A stretch of DNA of 14,733 nt from Fibrobacter sp. (GCA_016295375.1 JAEDLI010000058.1:1-14733); one strand, 5' to 3'. Shown: positions 5,602-12,871, numbered from the stretch's first letter. Numbers and translations: made by a program. Notes: a model not told the origin generated them from the letters alone.

Positions 5602-6891
5602 ATGTCCGATAAAGCGACCTTGAATTACAACGGAAAGAGTTACGAACTCCCCGTGGTTGAAGGCACCGAAAACGAACACGGTCTCGACATCAGCACTTTG
5701 CGCAAGAGTTCCGGCCTGGTGACCCTGGACTACGGTTACCTGAACACGGGCAGCACCAAGAGTTCCATTACCTACGTGGACGGCGAGAAGGGAATTCTCC
5801 GTTACCGCGGCTACTCCATCGAGGACCTGGCCGAAAAGGCCACCTTCCCCGAAACCGCATGGCTCCTGATTTACGGCGAGCTGCCCAACCCCGAGCAGCT
5901 GGGGCATTTCCGCACGCTGCTTACCGAAAATGCACTGCTTCACGAAAACCTGCTGCACTTTTTCCGTGAGATGCCGCCCAGTGCCCACCCCATGGGCATT
6001 CTCAGTTCTATCGTAAACGCGGTTGGCCTCTTTACTCCCCGTTTCTACGACGACGAAAATATCGCCAGCGCTTTTGAGCTGACCACCGCGGGCCTCATCT
6101 CCAAGATCCGCACCATCGCTGCCTTCTCTTACAAGGCAAGCATCGGCGAACCCTTTGTTTATCCCGAAGCGGAACGCAGCTACTGCAGCAACTTCTTGAA
6201 CATGATGTTCAGCAGCAAGGCCAGGCCCTACCACCTGGACCCCATCATGGAAAAGGCGCTGAACACGCTATTGATTGTACACGCCGACCACGAACAGAAC
6301 TGCTCCACCTCTACCGTGCGTATGGTGGGCAGCTCCCAGGCGAACCTTTACGCCAGCATCTGTGCCGGCATCTGCGCCCTGTGGGGCCCGCTTCACGGTG
6401 GCGCCAACCAGGCCGTTCTGGAAACGCTTCTCCGTATCCAGAACAGCGGCATGACCATCGAACAGGTGATGGAAAAGGCCAAGGACAAGAACGACTCCTT
6501 CCGCCTTTCTGGATTCGGCCACCGGGTGTACAAGAGTTACGACCCTCGTGCCAAGGTTTTGAAAAAACTCATGGGCCAGGTGTTCGAGCACGAGCACATC
6601 AACGACCCGTTGCTGGAAATTGCGTTGAAGCTAGAAGAAGCCGCCCTGAAGGACGACTACTTTATCGCCCGCAAGCTCTACCCCAACGTGGACTTCTATT
6701 CGGGCATTCTCTACCGCGCCATGGGTATTCCGACCAATATGCTCACGGTGATGTTTGCCATCGGCCGCCTGCCCGGCTGGATTGCCCACTGGAAAGAGAT
6801 GCACGACGACCCGAATTCCAAGATCAACAGGCCCCGCCAGATATACGTAGGCGAAACGGCCCGCCCCTGGATCGATCGGAATAAACGATAA
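5602..6891 (+). CDS. gltA: Citrate synthase (type II/hexameric-like GltA)
   Basis: The protein has 429 residues, the length of the Escherichia coli enzyme. It condenses oxaloacetate and acetyl-CoA to citrate, the entry step of the TCA cycle in the cytoplasm. Catalytic residues are visible: H265 in GPLHGGAN, H307 in SGFGHRVYKSYDPRA and D364 in NVDFYSG, close to E. coli H264, H305 and D362. Further conserved blocks are RYRGYSIEDLAE, HADHEQNCSTSTVRMVGSS and a C-terminal RPRQIYVGETARPW. The ATG follows GGAGGA (5593-5598) with a 3-nt spacer, and that Shine-Dalgarno lies immediately after heptad array 3. Transcription ends at the hairpin at 6939-6971. No damage is seen. Confidence 0.97.
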   Translation: MSDKATLNYNGKSYELPVVEGTENEHGLDISTLRKSSGLVTLDYGYLNTGSTKSSITYVDGEKGILRYRGYSIEDLAEKATFPETAWLLIYGELPNPEQLGHFRTLLTENALLHENLLHFFREMPPSAHPMGILSSIVNAVGLFTPRFYDDENIASAFELTTAGLISKIRTIAAFSYKASIGEPFVYPEAERSYCSNFLNMMFSSKARPYHLDPIMEKALNTLLIVHADHEQNCSTSTVRMVGSSQANLYASICAGICALWGPLHGGANQAVLETLLRIQNSGMTIEQVMEKAKDKNDSFRLSGFGHRVYKSYDPRAKVLKKLMGQVFEHEHINDPLLEIALKLEEAALKDDYFIARKLYPNVDFYSGILYRAMGIPTNMLTVMFAIGRLPGWIAHWKEMHDDPNSKINRPRQIYVGETARPWIDRNKR

Positions 6892-6909
6892 AAAGTCCCT
6901 TTAAAGGAG

Positions 6910-6930
6910 ATGCCCGCTCAAGGCGGGCAT
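6910..6930. repeat. REP-like palindrome
   Basis: ATGCCCGC and GCGGGCAT flank TCAAG. The context GGAGATGCCCGC...GCGGGCATGACA resembles dispersed intergenic palindromes of the type GGAGATnCCCGC...GCGGGnATGACA found in many bacterial genomes. Confidence 0.5.
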
Positions 6931-6938
6931 GACAATTG

Positions 6939-6971
6939 AAAAAATCCTCGGTTCTAGACCGAGGATTTTTT
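6939..6971. terminator. Bidirectional terminator between gltA and metY
   Basis: Arms of 14 bases, six A then ATCCTCGGT-type stem sequence (6939-6952) and its complement ending in six T (6958-6971), surround the loop TCTAG. A and T runs on the two sides let it serve both convergent genes. Confidence 0.88.
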
Positions 6972-7015
6972 GTGGCCCCTATCGCCCCGATGGGGCTCCA
7001 GGGTGACAATATATC

Positions 7016-8293
7016 TTACACCTTCTCTAGTGCCTGCGTAAGGTCGGCGATAATGTCTTCGACATTCTCGATGCCCACGCTGAAGCGGATTAGGTCCGGT
7101 GCAACGCCTGCTTCGATGAGCTGTTCGTCGCTGAGCTGACGGTGCGTGTGGCTTGCCGGGTGCAGCACGCAGCTGCGGGCGTCGGCCACGTGGGTCACGA
7201 TGCAAATCATCTTGAGGCTATCCATGAACTGGATGCTCTTTTCGCGGCCACCCTTGATGCCGAAGGTGAGAACGCCGCAGGGGAGGCCGCCCTTGAACTG
7301 CTTCTTGGCGAGTTCGTGGTACTTGTTGCCCTCGAGGCCCGCGTAATCGACCCAGGCCACCTTCGGGTGGTTCTGCAGGAACTTTGCGCAGGCGAGAGCG
7401 TTCTCGCAGTGGCGCGGCATGCGCAGGTGAAGCGTTTCAAGACCCACGTTCAGGAGGAACGCATTCTGCGGAGCCTGGATGCTGCCGAGGTCGCGCATGA
7501 GCTGGGCCGTAGCCTTCGTGATGAAGGCGCCCTTGCCGAAAGCCTTTGTGTAGGCAAGGCCGTGGTAGCTCGGGTCCGGTTCGGTGAGGCCCTTGAACTT
7601 GTCATGATGGGCTTCCCAGTCAAAGTTACCGCTATCCACGATGCAGCCACCCACGGCCATGGCGTGACCGTCCATGTACTTGGTGGTGGAATGCGTCACG
7701 ATGTCCACGCCGAATTCAAACGGGCGGCAAAGAATCGGAGTCGGGAAGGTGTTGTCCACGATCATCGGCACGCCGTGCTTGTGGGCAAGCTTCGCGAAGC
7801 GTTCCAAGTCGAGAATCTTGCCGGCGGGGTTTGCCACCGTCTCGCCGAAGAAGCACTTGGTATTCGGGCGGAAGGCCTTCTCGATTTCTTCGTCGCTGGC
7901 ATCCTGGTCCACGAATGTGCATTCGATGCCGAGCTTCTTCATGGTGACGCTGAAGAGGTTGCTGGTACCACCGTAAATAGCGCTGGTGCTGATGAAGTGG
8001 TCGCCCGCCTCGCAGATGTTGAATACGGCGAAGAAGTTCGCCGCCTGACCGGAGCTGGTGAGCATGGCAGCCACACCGCCTTCCATGGCCGCAATCTTGG
8101 ATGCCACGGCATCGTTGGTCGGGTTCTGCAGGCGCGTGTAGAAGTAGCCGCTGGCCTTCAGGTCGAACAGGTCGGCCATGGCGTTGCTGGACTCGTACTT
8201 GAAAGTGGTGCTCTGGTAGATGGGGAGGACGCGGGGTTCGCCGTTTTTCGGCTGCCAGCCGCCCTGGACGCACAAAGTTTCAATCTTGGACAT
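7016..8293 (-). CDS. metY: O-acetylhomoserine sulfhydrylase (aminocarboxypropyltransferase)
   Basis: The protein has 425 residues. This PLP enzyme of the Cys/Met metabolism family makes homocysteine from O-acetylhomoserine and sulfide. Landmarks are LPIYQSTTFKY (residues about 23-33), YFYTRLQNPTND with the PLP-phosphate Tyr/Arg, the MLTSSGQAA glycine loop, IVDNTFPTPILCRP with the cofactor Asp, and the Schiff-base lysine K205 in THSTTKYMDGH. The C-terminal SVGIENVEDIIADL is typical. Length favours OAH sulfhydrylase (about 425) over cystathionine synthases (about 390). ATG at 8293, preceded by AGAGG with a 6-nt spacer. It is a single-gene unit with its own promoter box at 8327-8320 and a possible operator farther upstream. 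Confidence 0.93.
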   Translation of the reverse strand: MSKIETLCVQGGWQPKNGEPRVLPIYQSTTFKYESSNAMADLFDLKASGYFYTRLQNPTNDAVASKIAAMEGGVAAMLTSSGQAANFFAVFNICEAGDHFISTSAIYGGTSNLFSVTMKKLGIECTFVDQDASDEEIEKAFRPNTKCFFGETVANPAGKILDLERFAKLAHKHGVPMIVDNTFPTPILCRPFEFGVDIVTHSTTKYMDGHAMAVGGCIVDSGNFDWEAHHDKFKGLTEPDPSYHGLAYTKAFGKGAFITKATAQLMRDLGSIQAPQNAFLLNVGLETLHLRMPRHCENALACAKFLQNHPKVAWVDYAGLEGNKYHELAKKQFKGGLPCGVLTFGIKGGREKSIQFMDSLKMICIVTHVADARSCVLHPASHTHRQLSDEQLIEAGVAPDLIRFSVGIENVEDIIADLTQALEKV

Positions 8294-8319
8294 GTTTGCC
8301 TCTTGTTTGTTATCGGTTT

Positions 8320-8376
8320 CAAATATAGCAAAAGGGGGCAGAAAGCGCTATTGCACTTATGCAAATATCTGCATAA
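8320..8376 (-). promoter_or_regulatory. metY promoter box and upstream inverted repeat
   Basis: On the minus strand TATATTTG (8327-8320) matches TAnnTTTG and ends 26 nt before the ATG. TTATGCA and TGCATAA (8357-8363 and 8370-8376) form a perfect inverted repeat with a 6-bp centre about 30 bp upstream of the box, a candidate activator or repressor site. No riboswitch fits in the short leader. Confidence 0.45.
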
Positions 8377-8400
8377 AACAAAGGCCCGCCTTGCGACGGG
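8372..8400 (-). terminator. Terminator of the FISUMP lipoprotein gene
   Basis: On the minus strand the stem CCCGTC/GGCGGG-type pairing (8400-8385, one mismatch) closes a GCAA loop and is followed by CCTTTGTTTT. It separates the lipoprotein gene from the metY promoter. Confidence 0.6.
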
Positions 8401-8431
8401 TTTGAATGTCCAATTGATTAAATTCTTCAGT

Positions 8432-9433
8432 CTATTCAGACATCACGCAGCGGACGTTGTAGGCTCTTTTTTCCGTCTGGTCATCTGCTGTCACATACTT
8501 TGGAGTTTCCCAGCTGCCATAATCCTGGAATCGTATCGCCACTTCGTTGGCACTACTCTTCTGGATCCAAAGGTGCCCCTGTCCGTTATTGTTTCCAAAA
8601 AGCCAGTTCGAACCTTCTTGCTTGAAGCGGCCGCCAAGAACCCACCATTCGTCCAATTCCTTTCTAGGTTTTTTCTCCATCGAAGCAAGAGCGGCATCCA
8701 CCTCGTCCTTCGTAGGCAGGCGCCATCCTGATGGACAAACAACATCCTTTGCGCTGTAGGCGTAATAGATGCCATAGTGGTCACAGACATTCACGGTTTC
8801 CTTAGTCGCTTCCGGGCCGGGTTCGGTTTCTATTTCTACCGTTGCATCGCATTGATACCCTGTATTCGGCTTATAGGTCAAATTACTTTCCATCCAATAT
8901 ACGGAACCGATCTTGAGCAAGCTGTAGGTCTGATTGTTTCTGACATCCGTGAGCTTCATGGCGGTCATGTCTACCGTAGGTGCGCGTGAATCCACGCTAA
9001 CCGCAGGGGCCTGTGAGCTGGAGGACTGCTTTACCGAAGAACTAGAATTACCCTTGGAACTGGACGAGCCACCCGAAACATTCGCCCCAGAAGATGCGGG
9101 TTTTGTTGCAGAGGACGAACTAGGTGCAAAGTTTTTTTCGCAGCCTTCGGTCCAGCAAAAAATGCCACTGCTGTAATAGAGGCTTCCTTCGGCATCGGCC
9201 ACATAAATGGTGTCCTTGCCACCGTTAATGACAATCTTATCGCCTGGCTTGGAGGAGCCGCTCTTCGCGGTTGGATTTGAGCCCTCGGGCTTTGAACCGT
9301 CATCGTCCGAAGAGGAAGAATCGACATCGCCAAGTTCGTCGACACTTACTTTACTAGGACTACCACCGTCCGAACACGCAGCAAACAAAAATGCTGCACA
9401 AAAAAACAGAATCCACGTTTTCAATGCACTCAT
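8432..9433 (-). CDS. FISUMP-domain lipoprotein with Ser-rich linker
   Basis: The protein has 333 residues. A lipoprotein signal runs from residue 1 to 20 (basic start, hydrophobic WILFFCAAFLF, lipobox FAAC with Cys20), so the mature protein is lipid-anchored at the cell surface or in the periplasm. Residues about 21-150 are low complexity, with several SSSS runs and Asp/Gly/Lys. Residues about 155-333 form a Fibrobacter succinogenes major paralogous domain: DVRNNQTYSLLKIGSVYWMESNL split over 164-190, then GIYYAYSAKDVVCPSGWRLPT, WWVLGG and a C-terminal YNVRCV. The family is expanded in fibre-degrading Fibrobacter, and its function is unknown. A TATATTTA box sits 4 nt before the ATG with no Shine-Dalgarno, suggesting a leaderless transcript. 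Divergent from nuoA. Confidence 0.9.
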   Translation of the reverse strand: MSALKTWILFFCAAFLFAACSDGGSPSKVSVDELGDVDSSSSDDDGSKPEGSNPTAKSGSSKPGDKIVINGGKDTIYVADAEGSLYYSSGIFCWTEGCEKNFAPSSSSATKPASSGANVSGGSSSSKGNSSSSVKQSSSSQAPAVSVDSRAPTVDMTAMKLTDVRNNQTYSLLKIGSVYWMESNLTYKPNTGYQCDATVEIETEPGPEATKETVNVCDHYGIYYAYSAKDVVCPSGWRLPTKDEVDAALASMEKKPRKELDEWWVLGGRFKQEGSNWLFGNNNGQGHLWIQKSSANEVAIRFQDYGSWETPKYVTADDQTEKRAYNVRCVMSE

Positions 9434-9437
9434 AGCC

Positions 9438-9489
9438 TAAATATAACCTCTGGAGTCTAAAAAAGCACGTAAAATTATACTATCTTTTG
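9438..9489. promoter_or_regulatory. Divergent promoter boxes (lipoprotein / nuoA)
   Basis: The 62-bp gap holds TATATTTA on the minus strand (9445-9438), 4 nt from the lipoprotein ATG, and TATCTTTTG on the plus strand (9481-9489), 6 nt from the nuoA ATG. Both are so close to their start codons that transcription would begin at or near the AUG. Confidence 0.4.
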
Positions 9490-9495
9490 GCCACT

Positions 9496-9888
9496 ATGAG
9501 CAATGTAGAGGTTTTTGACACTACTTTCGCCGTGACCATCCTGGTCATCATGGCGGTTTGCATCCCCACGGCCCTTTTATTGGCCAACTGGTTCTTGCAC
9601 CCGGGCAAAATCAAGGATACCGCCATCAAGGGCACGTCCTACGAGTGCGGTCTCGCCCATGTGTCGGGTACGGCCAACGAGCGCTATCCGGTCAAGTACT
9701 ATCTGGTCGCCATGCTGTTCTTGGTGTTCGACCTGGAAGTGGCGTTCCTGTACCCCTGGGCCGTGCAGTTCCTGACCGGCGGCTGGGAACTTTTGCTGGT
9801 GCTACTAGGCTTCCTGGTCATCCTGGAAGCGGGCTACCTCTACGTGTTCCGCAAGGGTGTGCTGGACTGGGCTACCCTCAAGGACTAA
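9496..9888 (+). CDS. nuoA: NADH-quinone oxidoreductase subunit A (NuoA), stand-alone gene
   Basis: The protein has 130 residues from ATG 9496; an in-frame TTG at 9487 falls inside the promoter box. NuoA is a small membrane-arm subunit of complex I. Three membrane helices are predicted at about residues 9-31, 66-87 and 93-115. Conserved blocks are SYECGLAH (start of the cytoplasmic loop), RYPVKYYLVAMLFLVFDLEVAFLYPWA with the conserved acidic residues of helix 2, and YLYVFRKGVLDW at the end. Normally nuoA begins a nuoA-N operon. Here it stands alone, between a divergent lipoprotein gene and a strong terminator followed by a convergent gene. The rest of complex I must be elsewhere or absent; nothing in the gene looks degraded. 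Confidence 0.93.
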   Translation: MSNVEVFDTTFAVTILVIMAVCIPTALLLANWFLHPGKIKDTAIKGTSYECGLAHVSGTANERYPVKYYLVAMLFLVFDLEVAFLYPWAVQFLTGGWELLLVLLGFLVILEAGYLYVFRKGVLDWATLKD

Positions 9889-9916
9889 GTTTCTAGAGTA
9901 TTCTATCTCAAAATAA

Positions 9917-9944
9917 AGAACGCAGGATTTCGGTCCTGCGTTCT
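9917..9944. terminator. Bidirectional terminator between nuoA and rubrerythrin
   Basis: Arms AGAACGCAGGA and TCCTGCGTTCT (11 bp, perfect) enclose TTTCGG. AAAATAAA precedes it and TATTTTTTATTT follows, so it can end both convergent genes. Confidence 0.9.
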
Positions 9945-9964
9945 ATTTTTTATTTGAATTTCTA

Positions 9965-10522
9965 CTACTTGAAGTACCGACCCAGCAAGCCTTGGAAAGC
10001 AGAGCCGTGACGGGCCTCGTCCTTGCACATCTCGTGAACAGTGTCGTGAATGGCATCGTAGCCCAGTTCCTTGGCGCGCTTGGCAAGAGCGAGCTTACCT
10101 TCGGTGGCACCGGCTTCGGCGGCAACCCTGAGCTCCAGGTTCTTCTTGGTATCGGGATAGACCACCTCGCCCAGCAGTTCGGCGAACTTGGCGGCATGTT
10201 CGGCCTCTTCAAAAGCGATACGCTTGTAGGCCTCGGCCACCTCGGGGAACCCTTCGCGGTCGGCCTGGCGGCTCATGGCCAGGTACATGCCCACCTCGGT
10301 ACATTCCCCTGCAAAGTTTTCCCTGAGACCCTGAACCACCTCGGCATCCAGCCCTTGGGCAACGCCAATCTTGTGTTCGTCGGCCCAGACAATCTTGCCA
10401 CCGGCGCTCTGTTCTACCTTTTCGAAGAACTTGCTCTTGGGGGCCTTGCATTGGGGGCATTCATCCGGGGCTTCCGGTCCCATGTGCACGTAGCCGCAAA
10501 CCTTACAAACCCATACTTTCAT
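9965..10522 (-). CDS. Rubrerythrin with N-terminal rubredoxin domain (reverse type)
   Basis: The protein has 185 residues. It is a non-haem diiron peroxidase that reduces hydrogen peroxide in anaerobes. Residues 1-35 form a rubredoxin-like zinc/iron site with C6-x2-C9 and C22-P-Q-C25. Residues about 55-185 are a ferritin-like four-helix bundle with metal ligands in GECTEVG (E73/E76), FEEAEH (E106, H109) and, in the second half, KDEARH (E169, H172). In classical rubrerythrin the rubredoxin domain is C-terminal; the N-terminal arrangement is that of reverse rubrerythrins such as those of clostridia. AGGAG (10534-10530) lies 7 nt before the ATG, and a small stem CCGCT/AGCGG (10537-10550) stands just upstream of it. 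The gene follows ktrA by 56 nt on the same strand and may be part of that transcript. Confidence 0.93.
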   Translation of the reverse strand: MKVWVCKVCGYVHMGPEAPDECPQCKAPKSKFFEKVEQSAGGKIVWADEHKIGVAQGLDAEVVQGLRENFAGECTEVGMYLAMSRQADREGFPEVAEAYKRIAFEEAEHAAKFAELLGEVVYPDTKKNLELRVAAEAGATEGKLALAKRAKELGYDAIHDTVHEMCKDEARHGSAFQGLLGRYFK

Positions 10523-10578
10523 ACTATATCTCCTTTCCGCTCCTAAGCGGGGTTGGTGTGTGAATTTTAATGCGAGCG

Positions 10579-11235
10579 CTAGGCCTTAAAACTGTCCAGG
10601 GCCTCGTTGGGGCCGATCAAGAACAGCACGTCGTTTTCCTTGAGCACGTAGTCGGCGATGTTACCGATCTTGGGCTTGGATTCCAGCGGGTCGCGGATGG
10701 CAATCACCTGGATGCCGTACTTGTGGGTCAGGGACAAATCCTTAAGAGTCTTGCCCTGGAACTTTTCGGGGCACACGATCTCGATAATGGAGAAGCCTTC
10801 CATGAACGGCAAGAAATCCAGCATGTTGGGGCGGTTGAGCCGCTCGGCCAGGCTGATGGCGGAATCCCTTTCCGGGTGGAAAATGTCGGACACCCCCAGC
10901 TTTTCGAGGATGCTGGTATGGGCCGCACTGCTGGACTTGGCAATGATATGCTTTACGCCCAACTCCTTCAGGTTCAGCACCGTAAGGAGCGAGGCCTGCA
11001 GGTTCTCGCCTATACAGACGATAACGGAATCCGTTTTTTGCAGCGGGATAGACGAAAGCTGCTTGAGGCGGGTACTGTCCGCCACAATCGCCTGAGAAAC
11101 AGAACTGGAAATGTCCTGCACCTTGTCGGGGTGGCTGTCGATGACCATCACGTCGTGACCCAGGGAGGTCAGGTGCTTGGCCAAAAAAATGGCCGAGTTC
11201 CCGAGCCCGATAATTACAAATTGTTTAGAAGCCAT
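10579..11235 (-). CDS. ktrA: KtrA/TrkA-family potassium channel regulatory subunit
   Basis: The protein has 218 residues. It is a cytoplasmic RCK ring protein that binds nucleotides and gates a KtrB/TrkH potassium translocator. RCK_N spans residues about 4-130 with FVIIGLGNSAIFLAKHL (GxGxxA dinucleotide loop, G10 and G12) and D33 in VMVIDSHPDKV for the ribose. RCK_C spans about 140-216. A single RCK_N+RCK_C unit matches KtrA rather than the doubled TrkA of enterobacteria. The translocator lies upstream on the same strand, separated by 145 bp containing two heptad arrays. TATATTTA lies 4 nt before the ATG and no Shine-Dalgarno is seen, suggesting a separate leaderless transcript. Confidence 0.92.
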   Translation of the reverse strand: MASKQFVIIGLGNSAIFLAKHLTSLGHDVMVIDSHPDKVQDISSSVSQAIVADSTRLKQLSSIPLQKTDSVIVCIGENLQASLLTVLNLKELGVKHIIAKSSSAAHTSILEKLGVSDIFHPERDSAISLAERLNRPNMLDFLPFMEGFSIIEIVCPEKFQGKTLKDLSLTHKYGIQVIAIRDPLESKPKIGNIADYVLKENDVLFLIGPNEALDSFKA

Positions 11236-11239
11236 GGCT

Positions 11240-11247
11240 TAAATATA
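11240..11247 (-). promoter_or_regulatory. TATATTTA box of ktrA
   Basis: This is the same sequence and the same 4-nt distance to the ATG as in the lipoprotein gene. Its upstream edge overlaps the first TAG of heptad array 4, so the array occupies the whole upstream promoter region. Confidence 0.4.
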
Positions 11248-11281
11248 GTTACTAGTTAATAGTTACTAGTTAGTAGTTGAT
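11246..11281 (+). repeat. Heptad array 4
   Basis: TAG recurs at 11246, 11253, 11260, 11267 and 11274, with AGTT one base later each time: AGTTACT, AGTTAAT, AGTTACT, AGTTAGT, AGTTGAT. The array faces array 5 in inverted orientation. Confidence 0.8.
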
Positions 11282-11336
11282 GCTGGTTCGGGATGTTTAA
11301 TACCTTAATCGCAAAAAAATTCTTGTTTTTTTTGTG

Positions 11337-11368
11337 TTCTAGTAACTTAGAACTCAGAACTAGAAACT
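11337..11368 (-). repeat. Heptad array 5
   Basis: AACT recurs on the plus strand at 11344, 11351, 11358 and 11365 (AACTTAG, AACTCAG, AACTAGA, AACT), preceded by TTCTAGT. This is AGTT-type repetition on the minus strand, inverted relative to array 4. Between the two lie about 60 bp with no gene. Confidence 0.75.
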
Positions 11369-11380
11369 GCGGCGAAGCCG

Positions 11381-12775
11381 CTAGCCCACCATGATATCTT
11401 CTTCGGCGAACCAGGTGGTGTTCTGGACACGACCCGCCACGGCAGAAATCAAGAAGAGGGGGCCCATACGGCCAATGAACATCACACAGCAGATAACCAC
11501 GCGACCAATGGTAGAAAGCTCACCTGTTAGTCCCATGGAAAGTCCGCAAGTACTGTAGGCGCTCACCACCTCGAACAACACCTTGAGGAAAGAGGACTGG
11601 CCAGCTCCGGAAACCCCTCCGGGGATTTCGGTACAGAGCAGAATCAGGGTCGCAAACACAATGACCACGATGGCCACCACGAAAATCCGCACCGCCTTAT
11701 CAACAGTGGTCTCGGGAATGGTACGACCAAGAACCTGGGTCTTTTCGCGCCCCAGCAGGCGGTTGAACCCCAAAAGCCCAATCACCGCAGCGGTAGTCAC
11801 CTTCACGCCACCACCGCAGCTGCCGGGGTTTGCACCGATGAACATGATGACGATAAAGAAGAACAGGGAGCTGGCACACAGGCCGGGAACATCTACCGTG
11901 TTGAGCCCAGCGGTGCGGCTGGTAAAGGCCATGAACAGGGTGGATTCAAATTTCTGTCCGACGCTCAGGTCGCCAAGGGTGTTGTTCCATTCCGTAAGCG
12001 AGAACACCAGCACGCTGGCCGCCACCACAAACAGGGTACCGAAGGTCGCGATGCGGGTATGGAGCGAAATTTTCCGGACCTTGCGCTGCTTAAAGTCAAA
12101 CACATACTGGAGTTCCGTCACGGCCAAGAAACCAAATCCCCCCGCCAGGGCAAGGACGCAGGTGGAAATGTTCACCAGGGGATTCAGCTGGAACTGCACC
12201 AGGGAATCCGGGAACAGGCTAAAGCCCACATTACAGAAAGAACTTACCGCCTGGAACACCGAGACGAATATGCGGTCGTAAAGCGTGGCGCCAGAGAACT
12301 GGGTAAAATAGACCGCCGCCCCGATCAGTTCGAGGATGAAGGTAAAGGGCAGAACCGCCTTCAGGATTTTCGAAGGGTCGATGTTTCCCTCTTGAGAGAA
12401 TGCCGAAAGCAGCACGGACTGGTGGTTAAAGCCAGGGTGCATGCCCGCCAAAAGAATCAAGGTGGTAGATACCGTCATGATTCCAAGACCGCCCAGCTGC
12501 ATCAGCACCAGTAGGACCCAGTCGCCAAAGTGGGTAAACGTACTGCTGATATCCAGCACAGAGAGCCCCGTGACGCATACGGCAGAAGTGGCGGTAAACA
12601 AGGCTTCCAAAAAGGAGATGGGCGTCCGGAGCGATACCGGAAGCCGAAGCAAAATAGCGCCAACAAGAATCAGCAACAGGTAACCCAGAACTACTAGCGT
12701 GATGGGGTTGGTCTGTTTCTTCTTGGCAACGGGGCCGTCGGCAAAACGCAGGCCCTGGTACTTGGAGCGCAACAT
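11381..12775 (-). CDS. ktrB: KtrB/TrkH-family potassium translocating subunit
   Basis: The protein has 464 residues from ATG 12775; an in-frame TTG at 12784 lies in the promoter box. It is an inner-membrane K+ (or Na+-coupled K+) channel-like transporter of the SKT superfamily with four M1-P-M2 repeats. The four selectivity-filter glycines are visible in TSAVCVTGLSVLD (G70), SSFCNVGFSLFPDS, SRTAGLNTVDV and SAYSTCGLSMGLTGEL. GGLGIMTVSTT after the first repeat and ANPGSCGGGVKVTT in the third are also family hallmarks, the latter near the gating loop. The protein ends WFAEEDIMVG. Its regulatory partner KtrA is encoded downstream. TATATTGC precedes the start by only about 6 nt. Confidence 0.93.
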   Translation of the reverse strand: MLRSKYQGLRFADGPVAKKKQTNPITLVVLGYLLLILVGAILLRLPVSLRTPISFLEALFTATSAVCVTGLSVLDISSTFTHFGDWVLLVLMQLGGLGIMTVSTTLILLAGMHPGFNHQSVLLSAFSQEGNIDPSKILKAVLPFTFILELIGAAVYFTQFSGATLYDRIFVSVFQAVSSFCNVGFSLFPDSLVQFQLNPLVNISTCVLALAGGFGFLAVTELQYVFDFKQRKVRKISLHTRIATFGTLFVVAASVLVFSLTEWNNTLGDLSVGQKFESTLFMAFTSRTAGLNTVDVPGLCASSLFFFIVIMFIGANPGSCGGGVKVTTAAVIGLLGFNRLLGREKTQVLGRTIPETTVDKAVRIFVVAIVVIVFATLILLCTEIPGGVSGAGQSSFLKVLFEVVSAYSTCGLSMGLTGELSTIGRVVICCVMFIGRMGPLFLISAVAGRVQNTTWFAEEDIMVG

Positions 12776-12781
12776 GGGGGG

Positions 12782-12863
12782 CAATATAGCAAATAGTTGT
12801 CAGTTATGAGTTGAGAGTTGTTCTATTGATGGAAACCAGCCTTCGACTAAAAAGCTAAATTTG
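12782..12863. promoter_or_regulatory. Divergent promoter region (ktrB / BASS transporter)
   Basis: TATATTG on the minus strand (12788-12782) serves ktrB, and TAAATTTG (12856-12863) ends 8 nt before the ATG of the plus-strand transporter. Heptad array 6 lies between. Neither gene has a convincing Shine-Dalgarno sequence. Confidence 0.4.
12795..12822 (+). repeat. Heptad array 6 (solitary)
   Basis: Four exact units, AGTTGTC, AGTTATG, AGTTGAG, AGTTGTT, start at 12795, 12802, 12809 and 12816. They share the AGTTNNN pattern of arrays 4 and 5. No facing array is seen within the gap. Confidence 0.75.
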
Positions 12864-12871
12864 GCGCCGTC

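Noticed and set aside
7142..8731. 529-codon open frame on the plus strand across metY and the lipoprotein gene
   Set aside because: It is antisense to two well-supported genes, has Val/Ala/Leu/His-rich shadow composition, no Shine-Dalgarno sequence and no family motif.
9992..11259. Two plus-strand open frames opposite rubrerythrin and ktrA
   Set aside because: They are antisense shadows caused by codon bias; the minus-strand products carry full catalytic and binding motifs.
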